Shown here: positions 16,681 through 25,514 of the stretch, piece by piece | How the letters are laid out: each line of letters opens with the position of its first letter | How positions within the stretch are numbered: the stretch's first letter is position 1 | Source of the DNA: Fen-178 sp963722575 | GTDB taxonomy: Bacteria > Acidobacteriota > Terriglobia > Bryobacterales > Bryobacteraceae | Length of the DNA stretch: 64,000 nucleotides | NCBI GenBank assembly: GCA_963722575.1 | Contig: CAVRNR010000022.1 | Location: 496,001 to 560,000 of the forward strand | Reading direction: 5' to 3' | Made by a program: the position numbers and the translations under genes | The notes under the pieces: model-generated | The model's input: the letters and a program-made list of their open reading frames with translations, nothing else | What the model was told of the DNA's origin: nothing | Database searches by the model: none

Positions 16681-16786
16681 ATGGTTCCTGCACAAACGGA
16701 AAAAGAGGCGCTCTCCTCGCTAATGGCCGATAGACGGCGTTCGGGGAAGATACGGTCTCAGAGTCGTGATGAATGCAGCAGTGGCC

Positions 16787-17953
16787 TTACGCGCTCCCGT
16801 ATTCCCGCGCGGCGTCGCGGAAGTACACCAGGTTCTCCCAGGGCGTCGGCAGCGGAGTGGTGCAGCTCGAAGCAAAAATGAAATGACGCTTCTCCCCCAT
16901 GGACGCGAACAATCCGCGGACATATTCATGCAGGCGGCTCTCCGCGTTTTCCATGATCTCCAGGTGAGGCGCGTCCATGCCGCCGTTTACGGTGAAGCGG
17001 TCATAGCCGGTCATGCGGCGGGCCTCCGCTAGCGGCACGTTGCCCATGGGCGGCGGGGTGAGCCCTTCCAGGCAATCCACCCGAGATTCTCCCACCAGGG
17101 GCATGAGCGCGCGGTTGCGGCCGCAGGCGTGGACCACGAAGATCTTGTTCCGGCGGTGAATGATTTCCGCCGCGCGCGTGAAAAAACGCTGGCAATAATC
17201 CTGGTAGAAACGGGGCGTATAGAAAGCCGAATCCAGGTTGTCGAGCGCCATGAAGACCTGCGCGTCGGGGTTGTCCACCATGCTCTCCAGCAGCCGCACA
17301 GCCTTCTCCTCATGGATGCGGGCCAGCGCCTGCATCTCCGCCGGGTGATCCGCCACCCAGAGGCTGGCGTTTTCCGGGCCGGCCAGCCAGTGGAGCGCCT
17401 TGAGGGGAGACTGCGTGATGTGCGCCATCATCACGCCGTCATCGCCCACGCGCTCCACCCAGCCATGGAATTGGGCGGCGTCGAAGGCGTATTCCCGGGC
17501 TTCCAGCAGAAAGCGGATGGCTGGATACTCGCTCCACTCCTTCCACCAGTGCTCGGATTCGAAATCGGCGCCGGCCTGCTCGGTCAGGGTCCAGGTTTGA
17601 GTGAGCGTCCCGTAGGGCGTCGCGAATCTGCGCCGCCGTTGGCTGGTGTGCGCAGGGTAGCGATTGAAAGCCGTAACCAGCGGACGCTCATAGGAGCTGT
17701 CGCCGCTGTACTCTTCGGAGAACTCGCCGGCCGTATAGACTTCGCGCGTGGCGTGCTCCGTGTCCCATCGCGCCAGGATGTCCGCTCCCAGCGCCCGCAA
17801 GGCATCGAACGGATGTTGCGCGCCCTCGAGCTCCGGTGGCAGCGTGCCGGTGGCGAGGCGGTTGTAGAACCAGTAATAGAGATTGGGGGAAAAGGGGACC
17901 GTGTCCGGCCGCTCGCCGTGGAATGCGGCCAGGATGCGCTGCTTTCCGGTCAT
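16787..17953 (-). CDS. URO-D superfamily protein, methyltransferase-like
   Basis: A 388-residue protein starting MTGKQRILAAFHGERPDTVPFSP, the usual N-terminus of uroporphyrinogen-decarboxylase-type proteins. The motif VHACGRN near residue 290 and SSCTTPLPTPWENL near the C-terminus match the H-x-C...C zinc site of the MtaA/MtbA/CmuA methyltransferase branch rather than true HemE. A role in methyl transfer to or from a corrinoid or thiol is therefore more likely than haem synthesis, but no corrinoid protein is adjacent. The frame is open upstream to 18166, across the start of the divergent TonB gene; the ATG at 17953 fits the family. Confidence 0.85.
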   Translation of the reverse strand: MTGKQRILAAFHGERPDTVPFSPNLYYWFYNRLATGTLPPELEGAQHPFDALRALGADILARWDTEHATREVYTAGEFSEEYSGDSSYERPLVTAFNRYPAHTSQRRRRFATPYGTLTQTWTLTEQAGADFESEHWWKEWSEYPAIRFLLEAREYAFDAAQFHGWVERVGDDGVMMAHITQSPLKALHWLAGPENASLWVADHPAEMQALARIHEEKAVRLLESMVDNPDAQVFMALDNLDSAFYTPRFYQDYCQRFFTRAAEIIHRRNKIFVVHACGRNRALMPLVGESRVDCLEGLTPPPMGNVPLAEARRMTGYDRFTVNGGMDAPHLEIMENAESRLHEYVRGLFASMGEKRHFIFASSCTTPLPTPWENLVYFRDAAREYGSA

Positions 17954-17999
17954 GAATCCAGTGTAATGCGCCGCGCATAGTGCTACTATGTTTTGAGAC

Positions 18000-20285
18000 G
18001 TGCTACGGACCTTACGAGTTTGCGCGCTGTGCCTGGTGGCCGCCCTGCCCGGTTTCGCCGAAACCGGCGTTTCGGGCCGGGTGTTGGACCCTGCCGGAGA
18101 AGTCGTGCCCGGCGCAGCGGTCGAACTACGGCTGGCGTCGTCGGGCGCCGTCGTCGCCACCACCACAACCGACGGGCAGGGCGGGTACCGATTCGCCGTT
18201 CCGCCCGGCGCTTACCATCTGGCGATTCAGGCGCAGGGCTTTGCTCCGGCCGCGCGAAAGGCCGATATCGCCGCGGACCGAATCACCAGCCTCGATCTGC
18301 GGTTCGAAAAAATCGCCGCGCAGAAGTCCAGCATCGTGATCACCGCCCAGACCACCGAGCCGGCCCTGGATTTGCGCAATGCCGAGGTGTTCAATCGCAC
18401 CCTGTTCACGCGCGACGACCAGGTGTTCCAACAGCTCGACGCCGGCATCGACGCCGGCCAGCACGAAGGCGGCGGCAAATCGCTCGAATTCCGCCGTTTC
18501 GGTTTCAATCTCGATCACGGCGGAGAGAACGGCGGCTTGAAAGTCATGGTGGACGACGTGCAGCAGAACCAGGGAACGCAAGGGCACGGACAGGGCTACC
18601 TGGGCTCGCTGAAGGCGCTGACGCCCGAATTAATCCAGGAAGTCACCATCATTAACGGCCCATTCAGCGCGGAGTATGGCGATTTCAGCGGCTTGGGCGT
18701 GGTGCAAATACGCCAGCGTGAGTCGCTGCCGGACGTGCTCACCCTGCGCGCGGAGGGCGGCAACTTCGATACCAGCCGCGCCTTTCTGGCTTACAGCCCG
18801 GATGTCCCGACGATTGACTCCTACTTCGCCTACGACGGTTCCTATACCGACGGCCCGTTTCTGAATCCTCTCCGCTACCGCCGCGACAATGTGAACGCCA
18901 ACTTCACCAAGACGCTGGGCGCGGACGAGAAACTCGGGTTCCGGTTTCTCTTCGGCCGCAACAACTTTTATTCTTCCGGCCAGATTCCGCTCGACCTGGT
19001 GGCCGCCGGCCTCCTCGACCGCTTCGGGTACATCGACCCCACCGACGGCGGGCACGTCCTACTGGGCACGTTGTCGGCTTACTACAGCAAGACCTTCCAC
19101 GACTCCGGCACGCTGCGGGCCGATGGGTACCTCTCGCGCTCGCTCTTCGATCTCTACTCCAACTTCACGTATTACCTGAACGACCCCGTCAATGGCGATG
19201 CCATCCAGCAGCACGATTCGCGCCTGGCGCAGGGCGCGAACGTGCAGTACACGCGTACTCACAAGCTTGCGGGAGTGACGGCCGTGCTGGTGGGCGGAGC
19301 CAACTATCACGACAGCGAAATCAACGTCGGTCTCTACCCGCGCGACGGACGGACGCCCACCGGTGTCACCACGCGTGCCCACGCGCACGTCACCAACACC
19401 GCGGGCTATGTGCAGGAGAACCTGAGTTTCTGGCGCGGCCGGTTGCTGCTGGGCGCTGGCGTCCGTTACGACGAGTTTCGCTACAACGTCGGCGATTTTG
19501 TCGTGCCGGCCCAAAGCGGTCTCCGGTGGGCCGGCCGCTGGCAGGGCAAGGGATCGATTGCCTATACGCCCTCGCATGTGGTGCCGCTGACTTTTCATGT
19601 GAATTACGGCCGCGGCATCAACAGCGTCGACGCGCGCGTGGTGGTGCAACATCCCGAAGATCCGCGTCTCGCCACCACGGATTTCTACCAGGCCGGAACC
19701 TCTTCCAACTTCGGACGGCTCTCGCTCACGACGGATGCGTTCCTGATAAACCACTCCAACGAATTGGTCTACGATCCCGACGACGGCACTTACGACTTCC
19801 AGGGTCCCAGCCGCTCCTATGGCTATGAAGCCAAGCTCTCCGTGGCCTTGACGCGCCATCTTGCGCTGAATGGCGGACTGACCAAAATCGGCAATGCGTA
19901 CTTCACGGGGGGCGACCACCGCGTCTACGTGGACTGCGCGCCGCATTTCGTGGCCAACGCCGCGCTGACGCTGGCGGGGTGGCATGGCTGGAGCGGGTCG
20001 CTGCGCATGCGGGCCATCAACCATTACCGGCTGGATGAAAACGACCCTTCAATTGTGGCCTCCGGTCACACCGTGTTCGATCTGGGCCTGGCGCGCGCGA
20101 TTCGCCGGGGAATCGAATTCAACCTGAGCCTGGACAACCTGACCAACCGCGATTACTACGAGACCCAGAACTATTTCGAGTCCCAGGTGACTCCGCTGGC
20201 GCCCGCCGTATGGCGCATACACGGCACGCCGGGCTATCCGCTGACGGCGATTGCGGGGATCACGTTCCGGTTGCGAGGCAAGTAG
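18000..20285 (+). CDS. TonB-dependent receptor with N-terminal carboxypeptidase-regulatory-like domain
   Basis: A 761-residue outer-membrane protein. The GTG start gives signal peptide MLRTLRVCALCLVAALPGFAE. It is followed by a CarboxypepD_reg-like Ig fold (GVSGRVLDPAGEVVPGAAVEL ... GGYRFAVPPGAYHLAIQAQGF), then a plug domain (EFRRFGFNLDHGGENGGLKVMVDDVQ ... INGPFSAEYGDFSGLGVVQIRQRE) and a beta-barrel ending in ITFRLRGK. Receptors of this type import large substrates such as glycans or siderophores using TonB energy. An ATG at 17988 cannot be used, as it meets a stop two codons later. No partner SusD-like gene is nearby. Confidence 0.93.
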   Translation: MLRTLRVCALCLVAALPGFAETGVSGRVLDPAGEVVPGAAVELRLASSGAVVATTTTDGQGGYRFAVPPGAYHLAIQAQGFAPAARKADIAADRITSLDLRFEKIAAQKSSIVITAQTTEPALDLRNAEVFNRTLFTRDDQVFQQLDAGIDAGQHEGGGKSLEFRRFGFNLDHGGENGGLKVMVDDVQQNQGTQGHGQGYLGSLKALTPELIQEVTIINGPFSAEYGDFSGLGVVQIRQRESLPDVLTLRAEGGNFDTSRAFLAYSPDVPTIDSYFAYDGSYTDGPFLNPLRYRRDNVNANFTKTLGADEKLGFRFLFGRNNFYSSGQIPLDLVAAGLLDRFGYIDPTDGGHVLLGTLSAYYSKTFHDSGTLRADGYLSRSLFDLYSNFTYYLNDPVNGDAIQQHDSRLAQGANVQYTRTHKLAGVTAVLVGGANYHDSEINVGLYPRDGRTPTGVTTRAHAHVTNTAGYVQENLSFWRGRLLLGAGVRYDEFRYNVGDFVVPAQSGLRWAGRWQGKGSIAYTPSHVVPLTFHVNYGRGINSVDARVVVQHPEDPRLATTDFYQAGTSSNFGRLSLTTDAFLINHSNELVYDPDDGTYDFQGPSRSYGYEAKLSVALTRHLALNGGLTKIGNAYFTGGDHRVYVDCAPHFVANAALTLAGWHGWSGSLRMRAINHYRLDENDPSIVASGHTVFDLGLARAIRRGIEFNLSLDNLTNRDYYETQNYFESQVTPLAPAVWRIHGTPGYPLTAIAGITFRLRGK

Positions 20286-20298
20286 GGGGCCCTGGCCC

Positions 20299-20595
20299 TC
20301 ACACTACATCCGCGCCGCGCTCCGCCAGGAGTTCCCGCAACCAGGACCGGTGGCAGCGGCTCTCGTTCCGGCAGTACCAGCCCAGCGATAGGTTGGCGCG
20401 ATGCGACAGCGCGGCCAGTACGTCCAGTTCGCGGCTCCGATCGGGCGCGCTCATCTCCCGGCGGAACTTCCGGCTGAATGCGGCCCACGCCCGCTGGTCC
20501 GCCGCTCCCAGCGCTTTCCGCACCAGTCCAAGCGAATCCCGAACTGCACGATGCGCTTCTCCAGCACCGTACTGGAGGGCTGCACGGCCTCGGCT
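20299..20595 (-). pseudogene. Fused debris: TonB-receptor 3' end joined to DUF488 C-terminal part
   Basis: Bases 20299 to about 20524 are a roughly 90 percent identical copy of the C-terminal two thirds of the DUF488 gene at 22067-22453. Immediately upstream on the same strand, in another frame, comes STVLEKRIVQFGIRLDW, the C-terminus of a TonB-dependent receptor (compare LLEGRIVQLGVRVDW at the end of the receptor at 22506). The join falls in GGACTGGT, a string expected in both the receptor 3' end and the DUF488 gene, so a short-homology deletion is likely. The DUF488 start is lost; a GTG at 20523 leaves at most 74 residues. Confidence 0.82.
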
Positions 20596-20613
20596 TACGG
20601 GAACTCCGGTGAG

Positions 20614-21588
20614 TTACTGGCGCGGCGGTCCGCCGCCCCTGCCCCCGGCAGGCGCTTGACGCGGGCGGCTGGCCCGATCCAGCAGCTCGGCAAACTGGGC
20701 GCGCGTCATCTTCAGTTTGTCCGGGTGAGCCTCCACCCACTTCCCAAAAGCAGCGAACTTCTCCGGTGTCCAACCGCCTTCGAATTCAGCGCCGTTCGTA
20801 CCTGCGCGATTCAGCTCAAAATTGAAGGCATCTTGCAGACTGGTGAATTCGGCCCTGCCGATCGCCGCCTCGGCCAGGATCGCGGGAATGAAGATCACTC
20901 CATCCGTTTTGGCGAGGACCAGGTCTCCCGGCAAAACCATGGCGCGCCCGATACGGACCGGAATGTCGATCCCGGTGAGTTGCATTTGAGCCCATCCCGA
21001 GGGATCGTAGCCCCGATAAAACCCATTCAGGTTCGGAATCTCCCGGTTCTCTTCGGCATCCCTGATTCCCGCGTTGAATATAAATCCCGAATGCGTATGC
21101 GCGGCGATTCCGCTGCCCAGGTTGGAACCGATGAGGGTGCCTTCAATGATCTTTCCATAGCCGTCGGCGACCATGGTATCCCCCATCTGGAGCTCGTTGA
21201 TGACCCAACTGTTGGTTCCGCTGACGCGTCCTTCCGCCCTTCCCTCGGCAGCGACCGCGGCGGCCATGTCGGGCCGGCGCGGCGCGAATTGCGCCGTCAG
21301 CGCGCGGCCGGCAAAAGGCTTTTCGATGTGGAGAGCCTGCCAGCCGCCCTCAAACTGGTTGGTGTAGCCTTGGGAGCCCAGATACTCCCAGACATCTTCC
21401 AGCGACACATCCAACGCGCGCGTCAACAGATCGTCCGCCACTTTTGGGCGCCCGTCGGCAAAGCGCTCGCCCTTCCACTGCGACGTGTAGAAGAGGATCT
21501 GCTCCTTGGTCTGCTTGACTTGAGCGAAGGCAGGCCAAACGCTCGAGATGGTGCAGACGATCCAAACGGCCAAGATCGGTTTTTTCAT
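20614..21588 (-). CDS. Exported RraA family protein
   Basis: A 324-residue protein with signal peptide MKKPILAVWIVCTISSVWPAFAQ and an AAGGA ribosome site a few bases before the ATG at 21588. The RraA-like (HMG/CHA aldolase) core is seen in GDTMVADGYGKIIEGTLIGSNLG, GFIFNAGIRDAEE and the late VLPGDLVLAKTDGVIFIPA strand. The glycine-aspartate and RD residues used for metal and substrate binding in aldolase members are present. An exported version is unusual, since RraA and the aldolases are cytoplasmic. The C-terminus is a low-complexity GGRGGGPPRQ. It lies between two copies of TonB-3'-end/DUF488 sequence. Confidence 0.85.
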   Translation of the reverse strand: MKKPILAVWIVCTISSVWPAFAQVKQTKEQILFYTSQWKGERFADGRPKVADDLLTRALDVSLEDVWEYLGSQGYTNQFEGGWQALHIEKPFAGRALTAQFAPRRPDMAAAVAAEGRAEGRVSGTNSWVINELQMGDTMVADGYGKIIEGTLIGSNLGSGIAAHTHSGFIFNAGIRDAEENREIPNLNGFYRGYDPSGWAQMQLTGIDIPVRIGRAMVLPGDLVLAKTDGVIFIPAILAEAAIGRAEFTSLQDAFNFELNRAGTNGAEFEGGWTPEKFAAFGKWVEAHPDKLKMTRAQFAELLDRASRPRQAPAGGRGGGPPRQ

Positions 21589-21799
21589 ACAATCGTCCTT
21601 CTCATACATGTTATACCCCAGGGTAGGAGCGTCAACGCCGGTGGCGCACTAAAGACTTCCCCGCCAGTTCCAGGATCGGGCCGTCGTGGCGGGACATGCT
21701 TGAGCCTGGCCATTCTTGCACGGCTTCCGGCGGTCGCGGAGGCGGTTTCCGAGGCGCGCGCGCCAACCAGCGGTCTGCCGGGATGGCAAGCCGCTGCCG

Positions 21800-21870
21800 G
21801 TTAACGCCATCCCGAACTGCACGATGCGCTTTTCGAGCACCGTGCTCAAGGGCTGCAGGTACGAAGCCGA
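21800..21870 (-). pseudogene. Remnant of a TonB-receptor 3' end
   Basis: Read leftward, this stretch encodes YLQPLSTVLEKRIVQFGMAL, matching the final strand of TonB-dependent receptors and closely resembling the other remnant near 20540-20590. It is followed by unrelated sequence without the usual stop. The rest of 21589-22066 (478 bases) shows no gene I can recognise; several short minus-strand frames there look like decayed coding sequence. No receptor body remains. Confidence 0.65.
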
Positions 21871-22066
21871 TGGTTGCGCCCAGCATGGGGCCGGGCAGGG
21901 CTTCGCCGTGCTCCAGCCGGTCGGCAATCAGGCGCGGTGCCGGGGCCTGAACGGCCGCGGTAGTACTCGATGGCCAACGAGAACCCCGCGGCGCCAGAGT
22001 CTCCGGCAGGTCTCTATCATGCCGCCAAAACCTCTCCGCGGAAACGTGCGCTGGACGCGCTCGCCC

Positions 22067-22453
22067 TCACACTACGTCCGCGCCGCGCTCCGCCAGGAGT
22101 TCCCGCAACACCGACCTGTGGCAGCGGCTCTCGTCCCGGCAGTAGCAGCCCAGCGACAGGTTGGCGCCATGCGACAGCGCCGCCAGTACGTCCAGTTCGC
22201 GGCTCCGATCGGGCGCGCTCATCTCCCGGCGAAACTTCCGGCTGAATGCGTCCCACGCCCGCTCGTCCGCCGCTCCCAGCGCTTCCTTCACCAGTCCGGC
22301 GCTGGGCGACAGGTTCGGGAACCAGACGTCATAGTAGTCGAGCCGGGCGAAATCGGCCTTCGGAACGCCGCGCGGAGGCCGCCGCACCGTTCCCAGCCGC
22401 AAACCTTCGCCGGGCTTTCGAGGTGCGCCCAGTCGCACAATGAAGATGGACAT
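22067..22453 (-). CDS. DUF488 family protein (YeaO-like)
   Basis: A 128-residue protein, MSIFIVRLGAPRKPGEGLRLGTVRRPPRGVPK, with the family pattern of an N-terminal RLG--R strand, the DYYDVWFPNLSPS stretch and a C-terminal part with SRELDVLAALSHGANLSLGCYCRDESRCHRSVLRELL, which includes the paired-cysteine C-Y-C...C-H motif of DUF488. Biochemical role unknown. It lies 52 bases downstream of a TonB receptor on the same strand. A truncated second copy occurs at 20299-20524. Confidence 0.88.
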   Translation of the reverse strand: MSIFIVRLGAPRKPGEGLRLGTVRRPPRGVPKADFARLDYYDVWFPNLSPSAGLVKEALGAADERAWDAFSRKFRREMSAPDRSRELDVLAALSHGANLSLGCYCRDESRCHRSVLRELLAERGADVV

Positions 22454-22505
22454 AAGTCCCCCCTCGCCAGTGTGCCACGTAGCGGACCCGGCCGGCCCGC
22501 CATTC

Positions 22506-25376
22506 CTACCAGTCGACTCTTACTCCCAGTTGCACGATGCGGCCTTCGAGAAGCGTCGACACGGGCGCGAAGGTCGGGTTGGCGACAATGGCGCCCGTAG
22601 CCGCCGTGACTGTCGCGGTGGTGTTGATGGTGGTCACATTCGGGTGGTTGAAAATGTTATTCACCTCGATGAAGAACTTCGGCTGGAAGCGTTCCCACAG
22701 TTTGAGGAAGGTTCGCGTGTAGCGAACATCGAACTGGTAAACGTCCGGCGTGGTCACGGTGTCGCGGCCGACGTAGAGCGGACGCGAACTGGCAAGAGTG
22801 TCGCCGTTCAAGACGGTATTCGCGGTGATGTTCTGCTCATCGCCCGACGAGAGATTGGCAAGGAGGGTGAACTGGTTGTTATTGGCCAGATAATTCGCCA
22901 CATGGTTGTCCAACGTCGCGATGGGAGCCCAGACGGTGGTGAGGGTGAAAGCGCTGGGCCGGTTGATGGCGGAGTTGCCGCGGTCGCGGTTCCGGTTGGT
23001 CGGGTCCGAGATGAATGTGGATCCCTGGTCGTAGCTGTTGGCTTCCGGCGCATCGTCTATCGAATGCGACCACGTGTAAGACCCGTTGACCAGCAGGCCC
23101 TGGGTGAAACGGTGCTGGTAGTTCACGATCAGCGCGTTGTACGCACTGTTGTCACCGATATCCTGGAGGGCAATGTTGTTATACAGCGCGTTGGCCCGCG
23201 TAGAGGCGCCGGCGGGTCCATACACCGGACGGCCGTCGGCCAGGAAACCGATTGGGTTAATCAGGTTCATGTTGCGCAGGTACTCGAGGTTGCGGCCGCC
23301 GGTATTGGCGTAACCCACAGTGAGCGCGTCGTTGCGGGACAACTGCCGGGTCATCTGAATGCTGGAGTTGATGGCGTATCCATCCTTAAAATTCGGCGTG
23401 ATGGTGTAGAGCGTCTGCGCCGAGCGAGGCAGCGTTCCGTTGACGACCGCGGCGGGGAAGGCCGGAGCGCCCGGAGTGGTGGAAGTGATGGACGCTATGT
23501 AGGAACTGGAACCGCCATCGTTATACAGGGCGTTGTACCAGAGATTGGTCGGAGGAGCCTCATAGAAAATGCCGGAGTTGACGCGCAGCACGGTTTTCGG
23601 GTCGATGGACCATGCTAGGCCCAGGCGCGGCGCGAAATCACCGCTGGGCGAATGGAAGCTCTGCGAATAGGGGAGCTTGAAGTTCGGATCGCCCGACGGC
23701 CCAGAGAACTTGTCGTAGCGGACTCCGCCGATGATCAGCAGTTTGGGAGCGATCTGCCAACTGTCCTGCGCGAAGAAATCCCAGAAGAACGAGTGATACC
23801 ATGCGCCGGGCTGGCCGACGCTGGCGGCGAACGTCGAGTATGCGTATGGGTTCGCGCCGGATAGCGCCGATAGATACGCCGCGATGGTGGGGAACGTGTA
23901 CTGCGTATAAACGTCGGCTGCCTGCACGTCGAGGTTCTGCTGGAATCCGAAGCCCATCTTGACGGTGTGAGAACCCTTGATCACCGTGAAGTTGTCGTTG
24001 AGGTTCGGCACCTTCTCCTGAAAACGGTCGGCCACGGAGTTGCTGCCGCCGAAATTCGCGATGCCGCTGATGCTGATCTCGGGGCCCGTTCCCGTGAGAG
24101 GATCGGCCACGTGCTGCTCGTTGCGATAGGGCCATCCGAAGCGGAGCTCGTTCAGGACCGTGGCGGAAAACGTGGAAAGAAGCTGCGCGCCGAGCACGTG
24201 TGCGCGGTCGCGGAAATCCGCCGCCACGCTGAGCGCGTTGAGGCCGCCGACGTTGGAGTTGAACGGATACTGATTGCGGAAGTAGTTATAGCGAACGAAG
24301 AACTGATGCTTGGGCGAGATCACCCAGTCGAGCCGCGTATCGATCCACTGGGCGTGCTCCACCGCCGGCGGATTCGTCAGCAGGCTGGATGGAATGCCGA
24401 TGAGCGCGGCGTTGGCGGGGTTGATCGTAACCGGCTGCGGCACGCTTCGTTTCACGTGCTCGTAGGAGGCGAAGAAGAACAACTTGTTCTTGATAACGGC
24501 GCCGCCCGCGTGCGCGGCGAAATCGTTGGCGACGGGAAGCAGTGTGGTCGGCGTGGCCAGGATCGGCCGCGCCACCAGATCGAGAGGCCGCCCGATATAG
24601 GTGACGTCGCCATGAAATGTATTGGTGCCCGACCCGGTGATCACGTTGAAGATGTTCCCCGCGATCTTGCCGAATTCCGGCGCGAAGCTGTCCGATACGG
24701 TCTGCACTTCGTTGACGTAACTGTCGGCGATGGCGAAGAGCCGCAGGCCGTAGCGGTCCGTTTCCGTATCCACCGCGCCGTCGAGCTGATAACTCACGCG
24801 ATCCGGAAGCCCGTTCGTGTTGAGAAGCCGCGGGATGCCCAGCTCCGGATTGGGGTGCCCGCTGACGCCGGGTTGAAAGAGTATGAAATTATACGGATTG
24901 CGCGAGGTGAGCGGCAGATTGTCGGTTTCTACGTTGCCGATGGTCCTGCCCGTACTGACGCGCGAAGGATCGACGATGGGCGCGCCACCGGTGACCTCGA
25001 CCGATGTAGTCACCGCACCTACCTGAAGTTGCGCGTCGATGGTGGCTTCGGCGCCGGCGGTCAGCGCGACTCCGGGATGGCGTTGCTTGTCGAACCCTTC
25101 CTTCTCGATGGTCACCGTATAGCTGCCGAGCGGCAGGTTGGGAAACACGTAGTAGCCGTTCTCGTCGGTGGCAACCTGGCGGGTGAAGCCGGTTTCGTCG
25201 TTGAGAATCGTGACCTTGGCCTGCGCGATCGAGGCGGCCCCGGCATCTGTTACGCGGCCGCGAATGCTGCCGTTGATGGCTTGCGTTTGAGCGAGTGCGG
25301 GCTGCAAGCTCAGTGCGACAAAAAGCACACCGGCCAGCAGCGGAAAACGTGAAGTGAGCTTTGAGAACCCAAACAT
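22506..25376 (-). CDS. TonB-dependent receptor with carboxypeptidase-regulatory-like domain
   Basis: A 956-residue outer-membrane receptor with signal peptide MFGFSKLTSRFPLLAGVLFVALSLQPALAQ and a GGGAGGG-like ribosome site just before the ATG at 25376. Domains in order: a CarboxypepD_reg-like fold (GSIRGRVTDAGAASIAQAKVTIL ... ENGYYVFPNLPLGSYTVTI), a short linker, a plug (VETDNLPLTSRNPYNFILFQPGV ... DSFAPEFGKIAGNIFNVITGSGTN) and a large barrel that ends LLEGRIVQLGVRVDW. This is the OAR-like class common in acidobacteria. Substrate unknown. DUF488 follows on the same strand. Confidence 0.94.
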   Translation of the reverse strand: MFGFSKLTSRFPLLAGVLFVALSLQPALAQTQAINGSIRGRVTDAGAASIAQAKVTILNDETGFTRQVATDENGYYVFPNLPLGSYTVTIEKEGFDKQRHPGVALTAGAEATIDAQLQVGAVTTSVEVTGGAPIVDPSRVSTGRTIGNVETDNLPLTSRNPYNFILFQPGVSGHPNPELGIPRLLNTNGLPDRVSYQLDGAVDTETDRYGLRLFAIADSYVNEVQTVSDSFAPEFGKIAGNIFNVITGSGTNTFHGDVTYIGRPLDLVARPILATPTTLLPVANDFAAHAGGAVIKNKLFFFASYEHVKRSVPQPVTINPANAALIGIPSSLLTNPPAVEHAQWIDTRLDWVISPKHQFFVRYNYFRNQYPFNSNVGGLNALSVAADFRDRAHVLGAQLLSTFSATVLNELRFGWPYRNEQHVADPLTGTGPEISISGIANFGGSNSVADRFQEKVPNLNDNFTVIKGSHTVKMGFGFQQNLDVQAADVYTQYTFPTIAAYLSALSGANPYAYSTFAASVGQPGAWYHSFFWDFFAQDSWQIAPKLLIIGGVRYDKFSGPSGDPNFKLPYSQSFHSPSGDFAPRLGLAWSIDPKTVLRVNSGIFYEAPPTNLWYNALYNDGGSSSYIASITSTTPGAPAFPAAVVNGTLPRSAQTLYTITPNFKDGYAINSSIQMTRQLSRNDALTVGYANTGGRNLEYLRNMNLINPIGFLADGRPVYGPAGASTRANALYNNIALQDIGDNSAYNALIVNYQHRFTQGLLVNGSYTWSHSIDDAPEANSYDQGSTFISDPTNRNRDRGNSAINRPSAFTLTTVWAPIATLDNHVANYLANNNQFTLLANLSSGDEQNITANTVLNGDTLASSRPLYVGRDTVTTPDVYQFDVRYTRTFLKLWERFQPKFFIEVNNIFNHPNVTTINTTATVTAATGAIVANPTFAPVSTLLEGRIVQLGVRVDW

Positions 25377-25514
25377 ACTTCCCTCCCAGACTGAGTAGGT
25401 CAAACTGCCCCTTGGAATGAGTATCGCGCCTTTTCGCGGTTTCCGTCAAGAGCACTCACCGTCGCAAAAAGCGACGTATTGCATTGGGTGGCAGTCTTAG
25501 AAAACAATGTAGTA

